A stretch of 64,000 nucleotides of DNA, taken from positions 5,053,873-5,117,872 of the forward strand of contig OZ026560.1 in assembly GCA_964020155.1 (NCBI GenBank), in the 5' to 3' direction. Source of the DNA: Chondrilla cf. caribensis (lineage: Eukaryota > Porifera > Demospongiae > Chondrillida > Chondrillidae). Positions within the stretch are counted from its first letter, which is position 1; each line of letters starts with the position of its first letter. Shown here piece after piece: positions 24,101 through 41,431 of the stretch. A program made the translations under genes and the position numbers. The notes below the pieces were generated by a model. The model saw nothing but the letters and a program-made list of their open reading frames with translations. It was not told the origin of the DNA and searched no databases.

Positions 24101-26232
24101 ACTGGACACACACAGTGATAGTGACAAGTATGCTCTCACGTGAAGAGAAGTAGCGTTGAATATAATTCCAAAATATAAACACAGTCCCAAAGCACCCACA
24201 ACTGACATGACTATGAGGAGCAGTCCAACCTGTGGAGGGGGAAGGGAGTTCTCACAAAACAAGGATTACAGATGCTAACACTATGACGTCATCACATGTT
24301 ACTAAAATAGATGCTAGAACTGTTATGTCTTCATGTGCTGATTGCTTTGGCAGAAAGGGTTCAGGCGAAGACAAAACACTAATTAAAGTCCTTCTAATTG
24401 ATTGTTATTGCTCATACTATCCCTAGAGTGAACCACACCCACAACCACGCCTCTTCCTAACATACCACTCCAGCCCCTGCTCTTGACTGGACCACATCGA
24501 AGCGGGCAAAGGCCAATGCACAGTACACCAACATGAGGATGTAGCCTGTGACGATTAGCGCAGGGTTTGTTTCCGAGAAGGTCTTCACTACAGAAGTGGC
24601 ACTATAGGAGCTCCAACCATGAAAATCATCTCCTTGTTCACCTTTGAACTCATTGACAAACTACACAGGAGGGAAGTAATAGAGAGGGATAAGCTGAATA
24701 GAATGATACGAAGAAGAGCACATAGCAGTACCCTGTCCACAACACTCCACACACAGACTTGAACGTTCTGCTTACCTTAGTAAATTTCTTCTTCCATTCA
24801 GTTAGAACAGCTTCGTAATGTGCGACGTCAACATCATCTTCCTTCAAATGCTCTCCAAGTTCTCCCGGTCCAAACAGCTGAAGGATGGTCTGCAGAGCTT
24901 CCGGGTTTGCTCCAGGTTGATGACCTCTCCAACCAGACCCTGGGGAGGGGGGATAATCTAATTAATCATGTATACATATAGATCGTGAATATCATTATCC
25001 ATAAGCCATGATGCCGACAAGTGGTAGAGTTTAGCACAACAGTACAGGCAACTAACCAGCCACTAATATCTGCTCTGGCCACTTCATAGCATTGGAAGCA
25101 AAACCACTACAACCACCACGAAGGACTTCCGAGACGTTGACAGCAGGCTGGGGAGTTGTCAGTTTATTATAAGACAAGTGAATACACACCTGGCACACAT
25201 GCACACACACCAGGCACACATGCCCACACACCAGGCACACATGCACACACATAAGGCACACATGCACACACATAAGGCACACATGCCCACACACCAGGCA
25301 CACATGCCCACACACCAGGCACACATGCCCACACACCAGGCACACATGCACACACATAAGGCACACATGCCCACACACCAGGCACACATGCACACACATA
25401 AGGCACACATACCCACACACCAAGCACACATGCCCACACACCAGGCACACCTGCACACACACCTGGCACACATGCACACACACCTGGCACACATGCATAC
25501 ACACCTGGCACTTGCATAACCAACCTGTGATGGACATGATTGACCATTGTAGGAACCCAAGATACAAGGTCGTTCATTGTACCCCTTCACACCAGACTGC
25601 TCCAATCCCTAATGCAAAGGATTCAACCAACCACATCAAACAGTTCCATTATTGCCTGGTTCAGCAAACACAGTCAATACACACAGACAAGTTTGGTTTG
25701 TAATTGAATAAAGATATTAATAACATGTAAGGTGTCATTTGAGAGTGCTGTATGACTAAGAACTGAATATGACATTCAAATACCCTCCGCCCACACCACA
25801 CACAAAACTCACATTTTCAACTGAACCAAAGAGCATCTTCCTCAGCGAATCATCCTTATACAGGTCCTGAGCACACTGCATGGCTTCACTGACATTGACG
25901 TTGGACCAGGTGGCATTGGCCGACCAGGTGTACTGACTACAATTAGAGATGTTGATGACACCAACTGGCTGGTGGACGAAGGAGCCCTCCCAGAAACAAT
26001 CCAGAGGAGTCACAATCAAACATGGGTTCAGTCCAGTCAGCAGCTGGTCCAGAACAGGAAAATGAGTGGACGGAAATGACTCCTTAAGACACAAATCATT
26101 GAGTGTATAATTCCTACAGGGAAGATGGTGTTAGAGGAGTAAGGGGGTATTGTATACGTATGTATACATATGTAGACAAACACACTACACCCACACACAT
26201 GCATGTACACACCCACACCCACACCCACACAT

Positions 26233-26331
<99 letters not shown>

Positions 26332-26915
26332 TTTCCTCGTTCTACAACGATTTTCTTAATACTCAGCAGTAACCGGAGGTGATCCATCAAAGAGATAGTG
26401 AAGTTTCTTCCCATTACGGTCTGGATCAATATTTCTGTAGTGGGCACGTTGTCTTTGGGCAAGTAGTGTTCCGTATAACCGATTTCTTCATGCAAGCGAC
26501 CCTCCGACTCTACCCAGAGCTTCTCTTCGTTCGTCTCCACTTCAACAAACACGAAACCTGTCGCGAACACGGAGAACAGAACGACCACGCCTGTCAAGAC
26601 GGCAAGGCTGACAAAGGGAGGGTACAACACGAGCAGACGACTAATGTAATAGAAACAGCTCTCCACCACAGCTCTTCCCCTCAAGGGGATGCGGAACCCT
26701 TTAGCGCGCCCTTGCTGGATTTCCTCCAGAGCCAGCACAGCATCTTGCAATCGTTCGCAAAGGACGTCGTCCGTTAATTGTTCGATCTCCTCGTCTTCCG
26801 TCATGTTCCTCTGAAGCTGTACCGAGAACAACGACCTTATTCCCCGATGCAGCTCATGGAACTTCTTCCGATCGAGAAGTGTATATTGTATATACTCTAG
26901 CGGTGGTGTGATCAC
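21118..26915 (-). CDS. Patched-family 12-TM RND transporter, 5' end unresolved
   Basis: Sterol-sensing-domain RND protein of the Patched family, the Hedgehog receptor/sterol transporter in bilaterians. Main exons on the minus strand: about 26345-26915 (TM1, ETNEEKLWVESEGR), 25815-26113 (LIVTPLDCFWEG), 25055-25155 (RGGCSGFASNAMKWPEQ), 24780-24945, 24465-24660, 24135-24232, 23309-23537 (LGLGVDDMFVIGDAF), 22320-23241, 21316-22095 and 21118-21153. The SSD spans TM2-6. The TM4 motif GLGVDD is present; TM10 reads VGIAVEATAP, keeping the Glu of the Patched GIGVE motif. WEQYFGLRERV and LSLIGPP match Patched rather than NPC1. The C-terminal tail after TM12 is about 12 residues, far shorter than in fly or vertebrate Patched. 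The first visible exon starts after a CAG acceptor at 26916-26918 with a stop just upstream, so an ATG exon is missing or unrecognised. It is divergent from the Ras-like gene. Confidence 0.85.
23545..24118. repeat. Minisatellite, about 15-19-bp units, Patched intron
   Basis: About 34 copies of GGATCACTGGACACACACA with length variants that drop CA pairs. It lies between the GLGVDD exon and the next downstream TM exon. The long plus-strand frames across it (HTGSLDTHRITG type) are repeat artefacts. Confidence 0.92.
25185..25512. repeat. 20-bp minisatellite, Patched intron
   Basis: About 16 copies of a unit close to CACACACCAGGCACACATGC, alternating with an ATAAGG variant. Confidence 0.9.
26200..26330. 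repeat. CA microsatellite, Patched intron
   Basis: (CA)n with few interruptions between the first and second visible Patched exons. Confidence 0.95.
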
Positions 26916-27468
26916 CTGACAAGCAGGCGATCAGGAGATCTCGAAGTTGCGGAAAACTGAGTGGGTTGCCATATAGTCTATCTAACCAGACAGATGTTCA
27001 ATAACAAACGCACAGGGCGTCAAATACTAAACTAGTGTAGTGTCTGCGAGCAGCACGTGATGGAGTGGGCGGGGCCACATAGAGGCTGCGTTCACTTCAA
27101 TATCATCATGAAAGATGATATGAGCCAACACTTATCCGATTGGCTACTGTGGTGTTGTTATGATGGGAAGTGACCTGGAGAGGTCAGTTGGTACTGCCCA
27201 CTAGACAGCCCAGTCTTGTTGAGTAAACTGGATGTTAGGGAGTTAATGATGTAAACACAACACATTCTTATACTGCACACAGACGACTCTGTGAGTAAAC
27301 TGGTATTAGTAGCAAAGAATGTTGTGGTCAGAGTGATCTGGGGTGTGCTGATAACACGAGTTGAGAGGTAGTCTTGGAGCCGACTGGAATGTAGTTAGTT
27401 TTAAGGCTTCAGAGATTTTGAGACCGATAATTTTCAGTAACGCTCAGTAGTTTGTCCCCTTTGTGGTC
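26916..27468. promoter_or_regulatory. Divergent intergenic region, Patched / Ras-like GTPase
   Basis: 553 bp. It should hold the missing Patched 5' exon, both promoters and the Ras-like 5' UTR. An ATG near 26962 on the minus strand (ATGGCAACCCACTCA) could open Patched, but its donor would be a poor GTTTTC, so I do not call it. Confidence 0.45.
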
Positions 27469-28197
27469 ATGTCTAACTGGGGAGGACATTTGGAGGAATA
27501 CAAGGTTGCTATTTTGGGAACAGGAGGAGTGGGGAAGAGTGCACTAACTCTGAGAGTGATTTCAGGGACGTTCACTCCAAACTACACGCCGACAATAGAG
27601 GATTATTACAGACATGAAACAAATGTCCATTCCATTGGACCCTGCATAGTTGAAATACTGGACAGTGGAGGAACAGAGCAATTCTCTTCCATGAGACAAC
27701 TCTACATCTCGTCCAGCCAAGCCTTTGCTATAGTATATGCTATTGACGACAAGGAATCGTTTGAAGAGGCAAAGAGCATATACCAGGAGATAGCTGATTC
27801 CAAACCAGAAGGTCAAGCAAAAGTTGTCCTTGTTGGTAACAAATGTGATCTTTATGATTCTCACAGGATGGTCAGTCTATCAGAGGCTGTTCAGCTCTCC
27901 AAAGCAATGGGAAATGCTCCATTTCTCGAGACCTCAGCCAAAGACAATATTAATGTTCATGAACTATTCACAAGACTAGTCCAGCTAGCTAGAGAGAGTG
28001 TGTGTGAGGGTGTTGGCAAGACAAGAGCACATCGAAGAACCTTCAGCAATGGTTTCGCTAGTGCATTGAGAAAATCATTTCGACTCACTAAACGCCGCCG
28101 TGTCAACTCAGTTGATTTCAGCTATGGTGTTGGCACTCAATCCAACTCCCAGAGGTCTCCACAAAGACGAAGACATTCACGATGCTCCATCATGTAA
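27469..28197 (+). CDS. Intronless Ras-family small GTPase
   Basis: Ras-superfamily switch, Ras/Rap branch. Single exon, 242 residues. G1 is GTGGVGKS, switch I is YTPTIEDYY, G3 is DSGGTEQF, G4 is NKCD, G5 is ETSAK. Thr replaces the Ras Gln61, as in Rap, and the usual DTAG is DSGG. A C-terminal extension of about 60 residues is Arg/Lys-rich (LRKSFRLTKRRRV, SPQRRRHSR) and ends in the CAAX box CSIM, which predicts farnesylation; the basic stretch should aid membrane binding. All other recognised genes here have introns, so a retrocopy origin is possible; no poly-A remnant was noticed. Exact subfamily (Rap, Ras, Rheb-like or Di-Ras) not fixed. Another in-frame ATG lies two codons upstream at 27463. 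Confidence 0.88.
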   Translation: MSNWGGHLEEYKVAILGTGGVGKSALTLRVISGTFTPNYTPTIEDYYRHETNVHSIGPCIVEILDSGGTEQFSSMRQLYISSSQAFAIVYAIDDKESFEEAKSIYQEIADSKPEGQAKVVLVGNKCDLYDSHRMVSLSEAVQLSKAMGNAPFLETSAKDNINVHELFTRLVQLARESVCEGVGKTRAHRRTFSNGFASALRKSFRLTKRRRVNSVDFSYGVGTQSNSQRSPQRRRHSRCSIM

Positions 28198-28637
28198 GCA
28201 AAATGCCCCCTTCCAGTCAGTAAAAGACTTTTGACAGGACCAACGTGACAATTTGACAGAAAAGTACACTCTATATTCGTATTATCACTTCGCTGTATTA
28301 TGAACATGCCATGATTAGAGTAATAATGTTGAAGGATGTTGTATGTTAAGACACATGATACATATCAATGATAACTACAAGCGAGCCCTTAACACTGAAT
28401 AGCATGATCATGGAAAAAGGTACCAAACATGAAATATAAAAATATTCCCTACGAACCCCCCCCCCGACACACATACAAGAATATGGTTATCAGATATGAG
28501 TATTATCACATACACAATCGTTTAGTGATTTGAAAAAAAATCCGCTTAGTTCTCACCGTGAGATTCCGTGCAAGTTCGTGGCAGTCGCGTTTCCAGTCTA
28601 GCTACCTAGACCATCTCGCTTCATTCATCGGTACAGA
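28198..28637. other. Intergenic, Ras-like gene to RIOK2
   Basis: 440 bp, AT-rich, with a C9 run near 28456. Contains the Ras-like 3' UTR and the RIOK2 promoter. No other feature recognised. Confidence 0.45.
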
Positions 28638-30931
<2,294 letters not shown>

Positions 30932-30968
30932 CATACTATTATTGTATCAAATTAATTTTAATGAATGT

Positions 30969-35080
<4,112 letters not shown>

Positions 35081-35334
35081 CTAGTTTGACTGGAGAGGAT
35101 GGCCCGAATATAAGCTAAGGCTGTAAACTCAGTTATGAAAGTACAGTAATTGGAGGTTTTTCCTCTGCACGTGATCAACTTCGTCACAGATTGACCACAC
35201 CCTGTGAGCACTAATAAGGCCTCCTCGCGTTGCCTGCATTCTTGGACCGAATTCTTGTGATCTTACTGCAGTCGTTCGTTCTGAAATTATCTTCATTCAA
35301 GTCACCAAGAGTCTCAAGGAGAAGAGTGTATGGT
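35081..35334. promoter_or_regulatory. Divergent promoter, ALDH7A1 / SH2-myosin
   Basis: 254 bp between start codons. A CACGTG E-box core is present near 35168. The myosin frame is open upstream to 35230, so a longer N terminus is possible. Confidence 0.4.
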
Positions 35335-35728
35335 ATGGCTAGACCTCCAATTGGGATAACTGAGGATCTTGCCTCTTTAGGCGACTTGACTGAGGAGATC
35401 CTTCTCGCGGAGCTGAAACATCGCTATGCCCAGGACAAGATATACGTGCGTATAGCTCGCTGGCACTCAGCACGCACTATGTATTGCATGTATGGAAACT
35501 ACGAGGAATAGCCTGTGACTATTCTCTCGGCTTTACTCAGTTTTTCCACTGGGGGCGATTGTTGACATAGTAACATCATAGCTACTAGCCTAGAGTATCT
35601 ATAGTGACATGATATTGATCTAAGCCAGACTGTATTTCTCCCTATTCGACCTATAGACTTATGTCGGAGATATTCTTGTGGCTCTCAATCCTTACAAGGA
35701 ACTAAGGATTTATGACAAGCAAGTAAGC

Positions 35729-35772
<44 letters not shown>

Positions 35773-35841
35773 TGTGTGTGTGTGTGTATGTGTGTGTGTG
35801 TATGTACTGTATGCGTGTGTGTGTGTGTGTGCATGTGTGTG

Positions 35842-35874
<33 letters not shown>

Positions 35875-36853
35875 ATGTGCATGTGTGTGTGTACTTATGT
35901 GTGGGTGCGTGCATGCGTGTGTGTACTTGTGTGTGTGTGTGTGTGTGTGTATGTGTGTACATGCTATGGTGCATATTTGTGAATGTGTGGGTGTGTACTT
36001 GTGTTTTGTATGGTCTCTTGGACTATGCAAATATTGTATGAGGAAATCAAGACCTTGTGGTGACAGATATGTTATGTTCCCATCCTTTGCCGTTATCTGA
36101 TATGCCAAGTATATTGTGAAGAATTTCAATCTTGTAGTCCCCACATTCTTATGCCTTTTGCATCCTCCTTCACAGAACCAATCTAAATACAAGAATGCCA
36201 CCAAGAGCCAGCTTCCACCCCATGTCTATGCCCTGGCTGACTCCGCCTACCAGCAGATGATGACTAGTGGAAAGGGCCAGTGCTTTGTTATCAGGTAACC
36301 ATGGTAACCCCGAGCTAGTCACACAGTGTGTGTTAACTTTCAATTCTGTACTCAGTGGGGAATCTGGGGCTGGGAAGACAGAATCCTGTAAGTTCATTGT
36401 CACCCACTTGACCGAGCTGAGCCATGCTAAGAGTCTGGTTGAGCAGCGTATCATTCAGGTATGTCTGGAGTACTGTTGAGTCAGTAGGACACTTTGCTTC
36501 AGTTTGTGTATTCATTGCAGATAAACCCCCTCCTGGAAGCATTTGGTAATGCCACAACTGTGATGAATGACAATTCCAGTCGATTTGGAAAGTATATTCA
36601 AATGAAGTTCCAGAAAGGACATGGTTCGCCAAAGACCCTGTACAGTATTGATCTTTTGCTATTCTCTCATTTTTGATAATTAATTGTTGTTTCAACTAGT
36701 GACTGGAGCCAAAATCAATGAATATCTTTTGGAAAAATCACGTGTTGTTTACCAAAATCCTGGTGAATTGAATTTCCACATATTCTACTGTTTAATGTGT
36801 GGTCTTAGCCCCGAGGAGAAGAAGGAATATCGAATAGAAGACAAAGAATATAG

Positions 36854-36901
<48 letters not shown>

Positions 36902-39900
36902 CAGTATTGAAATAATGCAAATTATGTAGGTACATTACCAATGGATGGAAGATTCTTTCTAAAATCAAGGACATGAAGCAGCTTCAATTTGAAGAACTCC
37001 AAAATGCTATGGATCTAGTGGGCTTTGAGTCAGAAGTAAGAACTCATTATCATAGTTTTAGAATTGGCAATTCAATTGGGAAATGATTGTGCTTCCTATC
37101 AGCACCAAGTGAACATGTTCAAGTGTATGTCGGCCATCTTGCACCTTGGAAATGTGGACTTCACTGAAGATGACTCTGAAAGAGCTCATGTCTCTTCAAC
37201 ATCCGAACTTGTAGTGACAGCTGTAAGCTACTTTCATGTGCTCTTTGTGGCTGTTCTGAAGGTAGTGTTAGGCTTCAACATGTCTGGTGTGTGCTATGTA
37301 GGAGTTATTGGGAGTTGAATCCGATCAAATTGCTGACTTGATGACAGTTCAGGAAAGTGTTACTCGGGGAGAGAAAATCAGAAGAAACCTTAACAAAGAG
37401 AAAGCTTCAGGCAAGAAGAATGGTTTCAGTTTATCTGAAGAGATAAAGTGACAGAAATACCTGCTCTGTTTTGTAGTTGCTCGAGATGCCCTTTCGAAGG
37501 CCTTGTACGATCGTATCTTCCGTTGGATTGTCAATAGAACCAATGGACTATTGGCACCTCCAAAAGATGCACACACTGGAGAAACAGAGATTGGAATTCT
37601 GGATATATTTGGGTTTGAGTGCTTTGATGTCAACAGCTTTGAGCAGCTGTGCATTGACCTGGCTAATGAGCAGCTGCAGTACTACTTCAACGAGCACATC
37701 TTTGCTCTCGAGCTGGAGGAGTATAGAAGAGAAGGTATCAACACGGCAGATGTCAAGTATGATGACAACAAACCTTTATTAGTGAGTGACTGGTTATGAC
37801 TCAGCGCAGATAGATTGAAGGTACTTGATCTCAACTTGTCTTCCAAATAGGACTTCTTCCTAGCTAAGCCATTGGGTGTCCTGTCCATGCTTGATGAACA
37901 GAGCAACTTTCCCAAAGCAACAGATGACACCTTTGTGATGAAGCTCAACCAGCAGTTTGGAAAGCTTCCATTCTACAAACCAGCCAAAGGAACTAGAACA
38001 GATTATTTTGGTGTCACTCATTATGCCGGTCATGTAGGTGTTGTGTGTTGTGTGGTGGAGTGTTCCTGCTGGCAGTCTCATCATATGCAAACATTCACAT
38101 TTCCACTCACACTCCAACACAGATCACGTACACAAGTGCTGGTTTCCTTGAGAAGAACAGGGACACTCTTCCTGGAGGGGCTGTGGGGCTGATGCAGTCA
38201 AGCACTAATGAATTGGTCAGATCAATCTTCCTAGGTTTGTGGCAGACAAAGCAGTGTTACTTGTGTCAGTTGTGGAGCGTAGCCTGTTAATCTACTCTCT
38301 AGCTGTCATCTCCCGAACTGGAACACTGGCTATTGGAGAAGTTGACAGGAAGACCAAGCGAGGAAAGACAGTAGGTCATTGTGTGTTACCATGGCAAATG
38401 GTAAATGTTACAAGCTGTGTTTTTGTATAGCGTAAAGGAGGTGGTCCAGGGAAGAAGGGAGGTCCAGGTGGTGCTGGGGCCAAGCAGACAGTGGCATCGC
38501 AGTTCAAGAACTCCTTAACCATCTTGATGGAGAAGATGAATGCTGCCAACCCTCACTTTGTTCGCTGCATCAAGCCCAGTCATGAGAAGAAGCCAGGTTG
38601 CTTCAATGACGAATATGTCACTAATCAGCTGCGATACACAGGCATGTTGGAGACCACTAGGATCAGAAGAGAGGGATACGCTGTACGATTTGAGTTTCCG
38701 GAATTTGTGGACCAGTTAGTTACCAAGCAACTTGTAATTTGCTCACTACACATGTCCAAGTGCATCACACGCCCACTCCACCAGGTACAAGCTCCTGGCT
38801 GCCGATCCCAAGATGCCACCCACTGCTAGTAGTTGTACACGCATTTGTGAAAAATCTGGTATCAAAGGATTTCAGATTGGGAAGACCAAGGTGTTCTTGA
38901 AGTACTTCCATATTGATATTTTAGTTGAGGAACTGGAGAAAGTCCAGAAAGCAGCCATTAGAGTGCAGAAGAGTGAGAAACCTGTTGGGTTTCATTTATT
39001 CTATGTCACATAATCTATGAATAATTTTATTGCAGTTATTCGTGGATTTGTGGCAAGACGCCGGTTCCAGAAGCTATGTTTGGCAGCTGAAGACCAAGCA
39101 AGACGTGTTACGGCCTTTCTGGGTTCCATTCCAAGTGCTGCAACTGGATTGGATATTGCAATGACGAATATGAATAAAGAGGATGATGCAAGACCAAAGG
39201 GTTAGTAACAGCATGGTGCATTGTGGTGGAACTCTTAGTGATCATGTTGAATGTGTGATGTTATCAGAGGTGATCCCACCTGAGCCACGGGAACCTACCC
39301 CGCCTCCAAGAGAACCGACACCTCCTCCTCCGACTCCTCCCCCTCCTGACATTCCAGAAGACAGTGATGATGACGATGATGTATGTGTACAGTTGTGAAG
39401 TCTAACTCTCTGTGTTTGTCAACTACATTGTTCTTGCACTGCTAGAGCGATGAGTTTGACGATGATGACGATTTCATCAAAATTGACCCAAAGGCTCGTT
39501 TTAAAAAGTTTGGTAAAGAAGGAACAAGAAATGCGTAAGGCTGTATTGTTCACTTCAGAAGTACATGCTCTCACTTCTCTGCTGATCTCCCTCAGGTCAG
39601 TGAGATGGTTCCAGGAGACACAGACTTCAGCTGTCAAGAGCAAAGCAGGTTCTGTACAGCCGTGGTTCCATGGAATCATCACTCGGAGGTTGGTCACTGT
39701 GGGCCGTAGGGACTTTGTTTCAACTTGGCTCTCTATTCCGCAGGAATGCTGAACAGCTGTTAACGGACAAACCAAATGGATGCTTTTTGATCCGTGTTAG
39801 TGAGACAAGATTTGGATATACCTTATCTTTTAGGTAATCACTTGCAATTTATTATGTTTTGTTGATAATCACCACTAATGTCACATCCCTCAGGGTGACT

Positions 39901-40376
39901 GGGCGATGTCGGCATTATATGATTGACCAGACACTGTCTGGAAAGTACATAATTGTCGGGGAATCAAAAGTGCACACTTCACTGGAAACGTTGGTCAAGT
40001 GGTATCAGAGAGTGAGTTCTGTTAACCACGGACACGTGATACCAGTACAGTTTGGTCTAACCTCTGTTCACTGCTTCTGTTAGCATGCAGTCAACGAGGA
40101 CGGGGATCTGCTGACCATTCCATGTGGACAGGATGGTTCTACCACAGATTACTCTGAACTGATCGAAGGTATCAGTAATGGAGGAAACGAAGCAGAAGAG
40201 AAGATATCTCCCGTGAGTTAGAGCTGCTGGTAGTGTGGGAATAGTCTTCCCAGATTCCATGTCTCCTTCAGCAGTTCTACTTGAACCCAACAAATGTAAT
40301 GTCCTCCAAACCTGGAATACGGAAGGTATCCAAGAATCAACCTCGAGGTCCGGCTCCTGAATTACCTCCAAGATAA
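35335..40376 (+). CDS. Unconventional myosin (class III/XVI-like motor) with C-terminal SH2 domain
   Basis: Actin motor fused to a phosphotyrosine reader. Motor: [37 protein letters not shown] (35658-35723), P loop [13 protein letters not shown] (about 36358), switch [11 protein letters not shown] (about 36566), switch [11 protein letters not shown] (about 37602), the actin-binding [14 protein letters not shown] (about 38556), and the converter ([12 protein letters not shown], about 38870). Loop 2 is extended and Gly/Lys-rich ([16 protein letters not shown]). One or two IQ-like segments follow ([19 protein letters not shown]), then a proline/acid linker ([20 protein letters not shown]), then SH2: [30 protein letters not shown] with the conserved Arg, YTLSFR, HYMIDQ and [10 protein letters not shown]. 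It ends PAPELPPR. There is no N-terminal kinase, unlike class III myosins. At least 20 exons, mostly confirmed by homology. The stop is at 40374-40376. Confidence 0.87.
35728..35965. repeat. GT-rich microsatellite, myosin intron
   Basis: Long interrupted (GT)n immediately downstream of the VALNPYKEL exon. A CA tract at about 36853-36900 follows another myosin exon donor. Confidence 0.93.
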
Positions 40377-40604
40377 TTGCAAATCCAGTTTGATTATTAT
40401 TGTATAATAGTTGACATTAAATTAGTAATTTTCTTATGAAATCGTACAGATTTCAATTATGCTAGGTTATTGTATAGGTTTAATTAATATTACAAACTTT
40501 CACATGTTAATTATAAGTTAAAATGGCATCTTTGGAGTAGATGGCAGACGGTGACAATTGGCATCAAAATTCTTTTTCACCTTCAAAAGAGACATGGATT
40601 GTGG
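40377..40604. other. Convergent intergenic, myosin / dehydratase
   Basis: 228 bp, AT-rich, with polyadenylation-like AT runs. No other feature seen. Confidence 0.45.
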
Positions 40605-41363
40605 TCATGACAAGGAATACACCAGACGATGTGAAGATACCTGCTCAGCTGTCCTGGTGTATGGCCTCTCCAGACCCTCTCTGTTGAGTGTCACACCAAA
40701 CCCTGGTCTAAAACAGCCAAACAAACATACCATTTTAAAATAAGACATACACAGGAGGGTGCGAGGGTTAAAATAAGACATACACAGGAGAGTACGAGGG
40801 TTATAATAAGACTGGAGAGCTAAGACCCCAGTCCTGCCCCCTGGACGTGGTATAGTGCCAAGTACTTCAGTAACACTGATCTGGAGGTGCATCATGCATA
40901 GTCAGCAGATTGAGATCTCACTTGGAAGAAAGTTCTATTCTGCCATTTTGAGGTAATGGTTCATCTGAGAATAAATCCCCAAAGTAAGGGACAATTTTGT
41001 CTGCCTGTAGAGTGAAATAGGACATGCACAACATCCACTACAATGGTTGCCATAATAGAGACTATTATTCAATCCGTCACTCACACACTTTGACCTCACA
41101 CATAGGTGATGAGGTCAAAGGTTGCGTGAGTGTTGATTGGTGCTCAGAATCTAGTGGTGCCTGTCCAGCTCTGACCTGAGGACTGAGGTTGATGTATTCA
41201 GCAAGTGGACAGTTTGTGAAGGCAAACTGCAAATGGTAGGAGTAAACACTGGACCCATGGGGAATCACCATAATGTCATGAGATGATGCCATGGCAACCA
41301 CTCTTCTGGCCTGAAAAAAAGCAAAAAATGTTGAATAGATATGAGCACCACACACTCCCATGA

Positions 41364-41431
<68 letters not shown>

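Noticed and set aside
23541..24143. 200- and 165-codon plus-strand frames rich in HTGSLDTHRITG
   Set aside because: They are translations of an intronic minisatellite inside the Patched gene on the other strand; no start context, splice links or domain.
25052..25605. Cysteine-rich minus-strand frames (CVCMCAWCVGM type) resembling a Cys-rich peptide
   Set aside because: CA-rich minisatellite in a Patched intron; the cysteines come from repeated TGTG.
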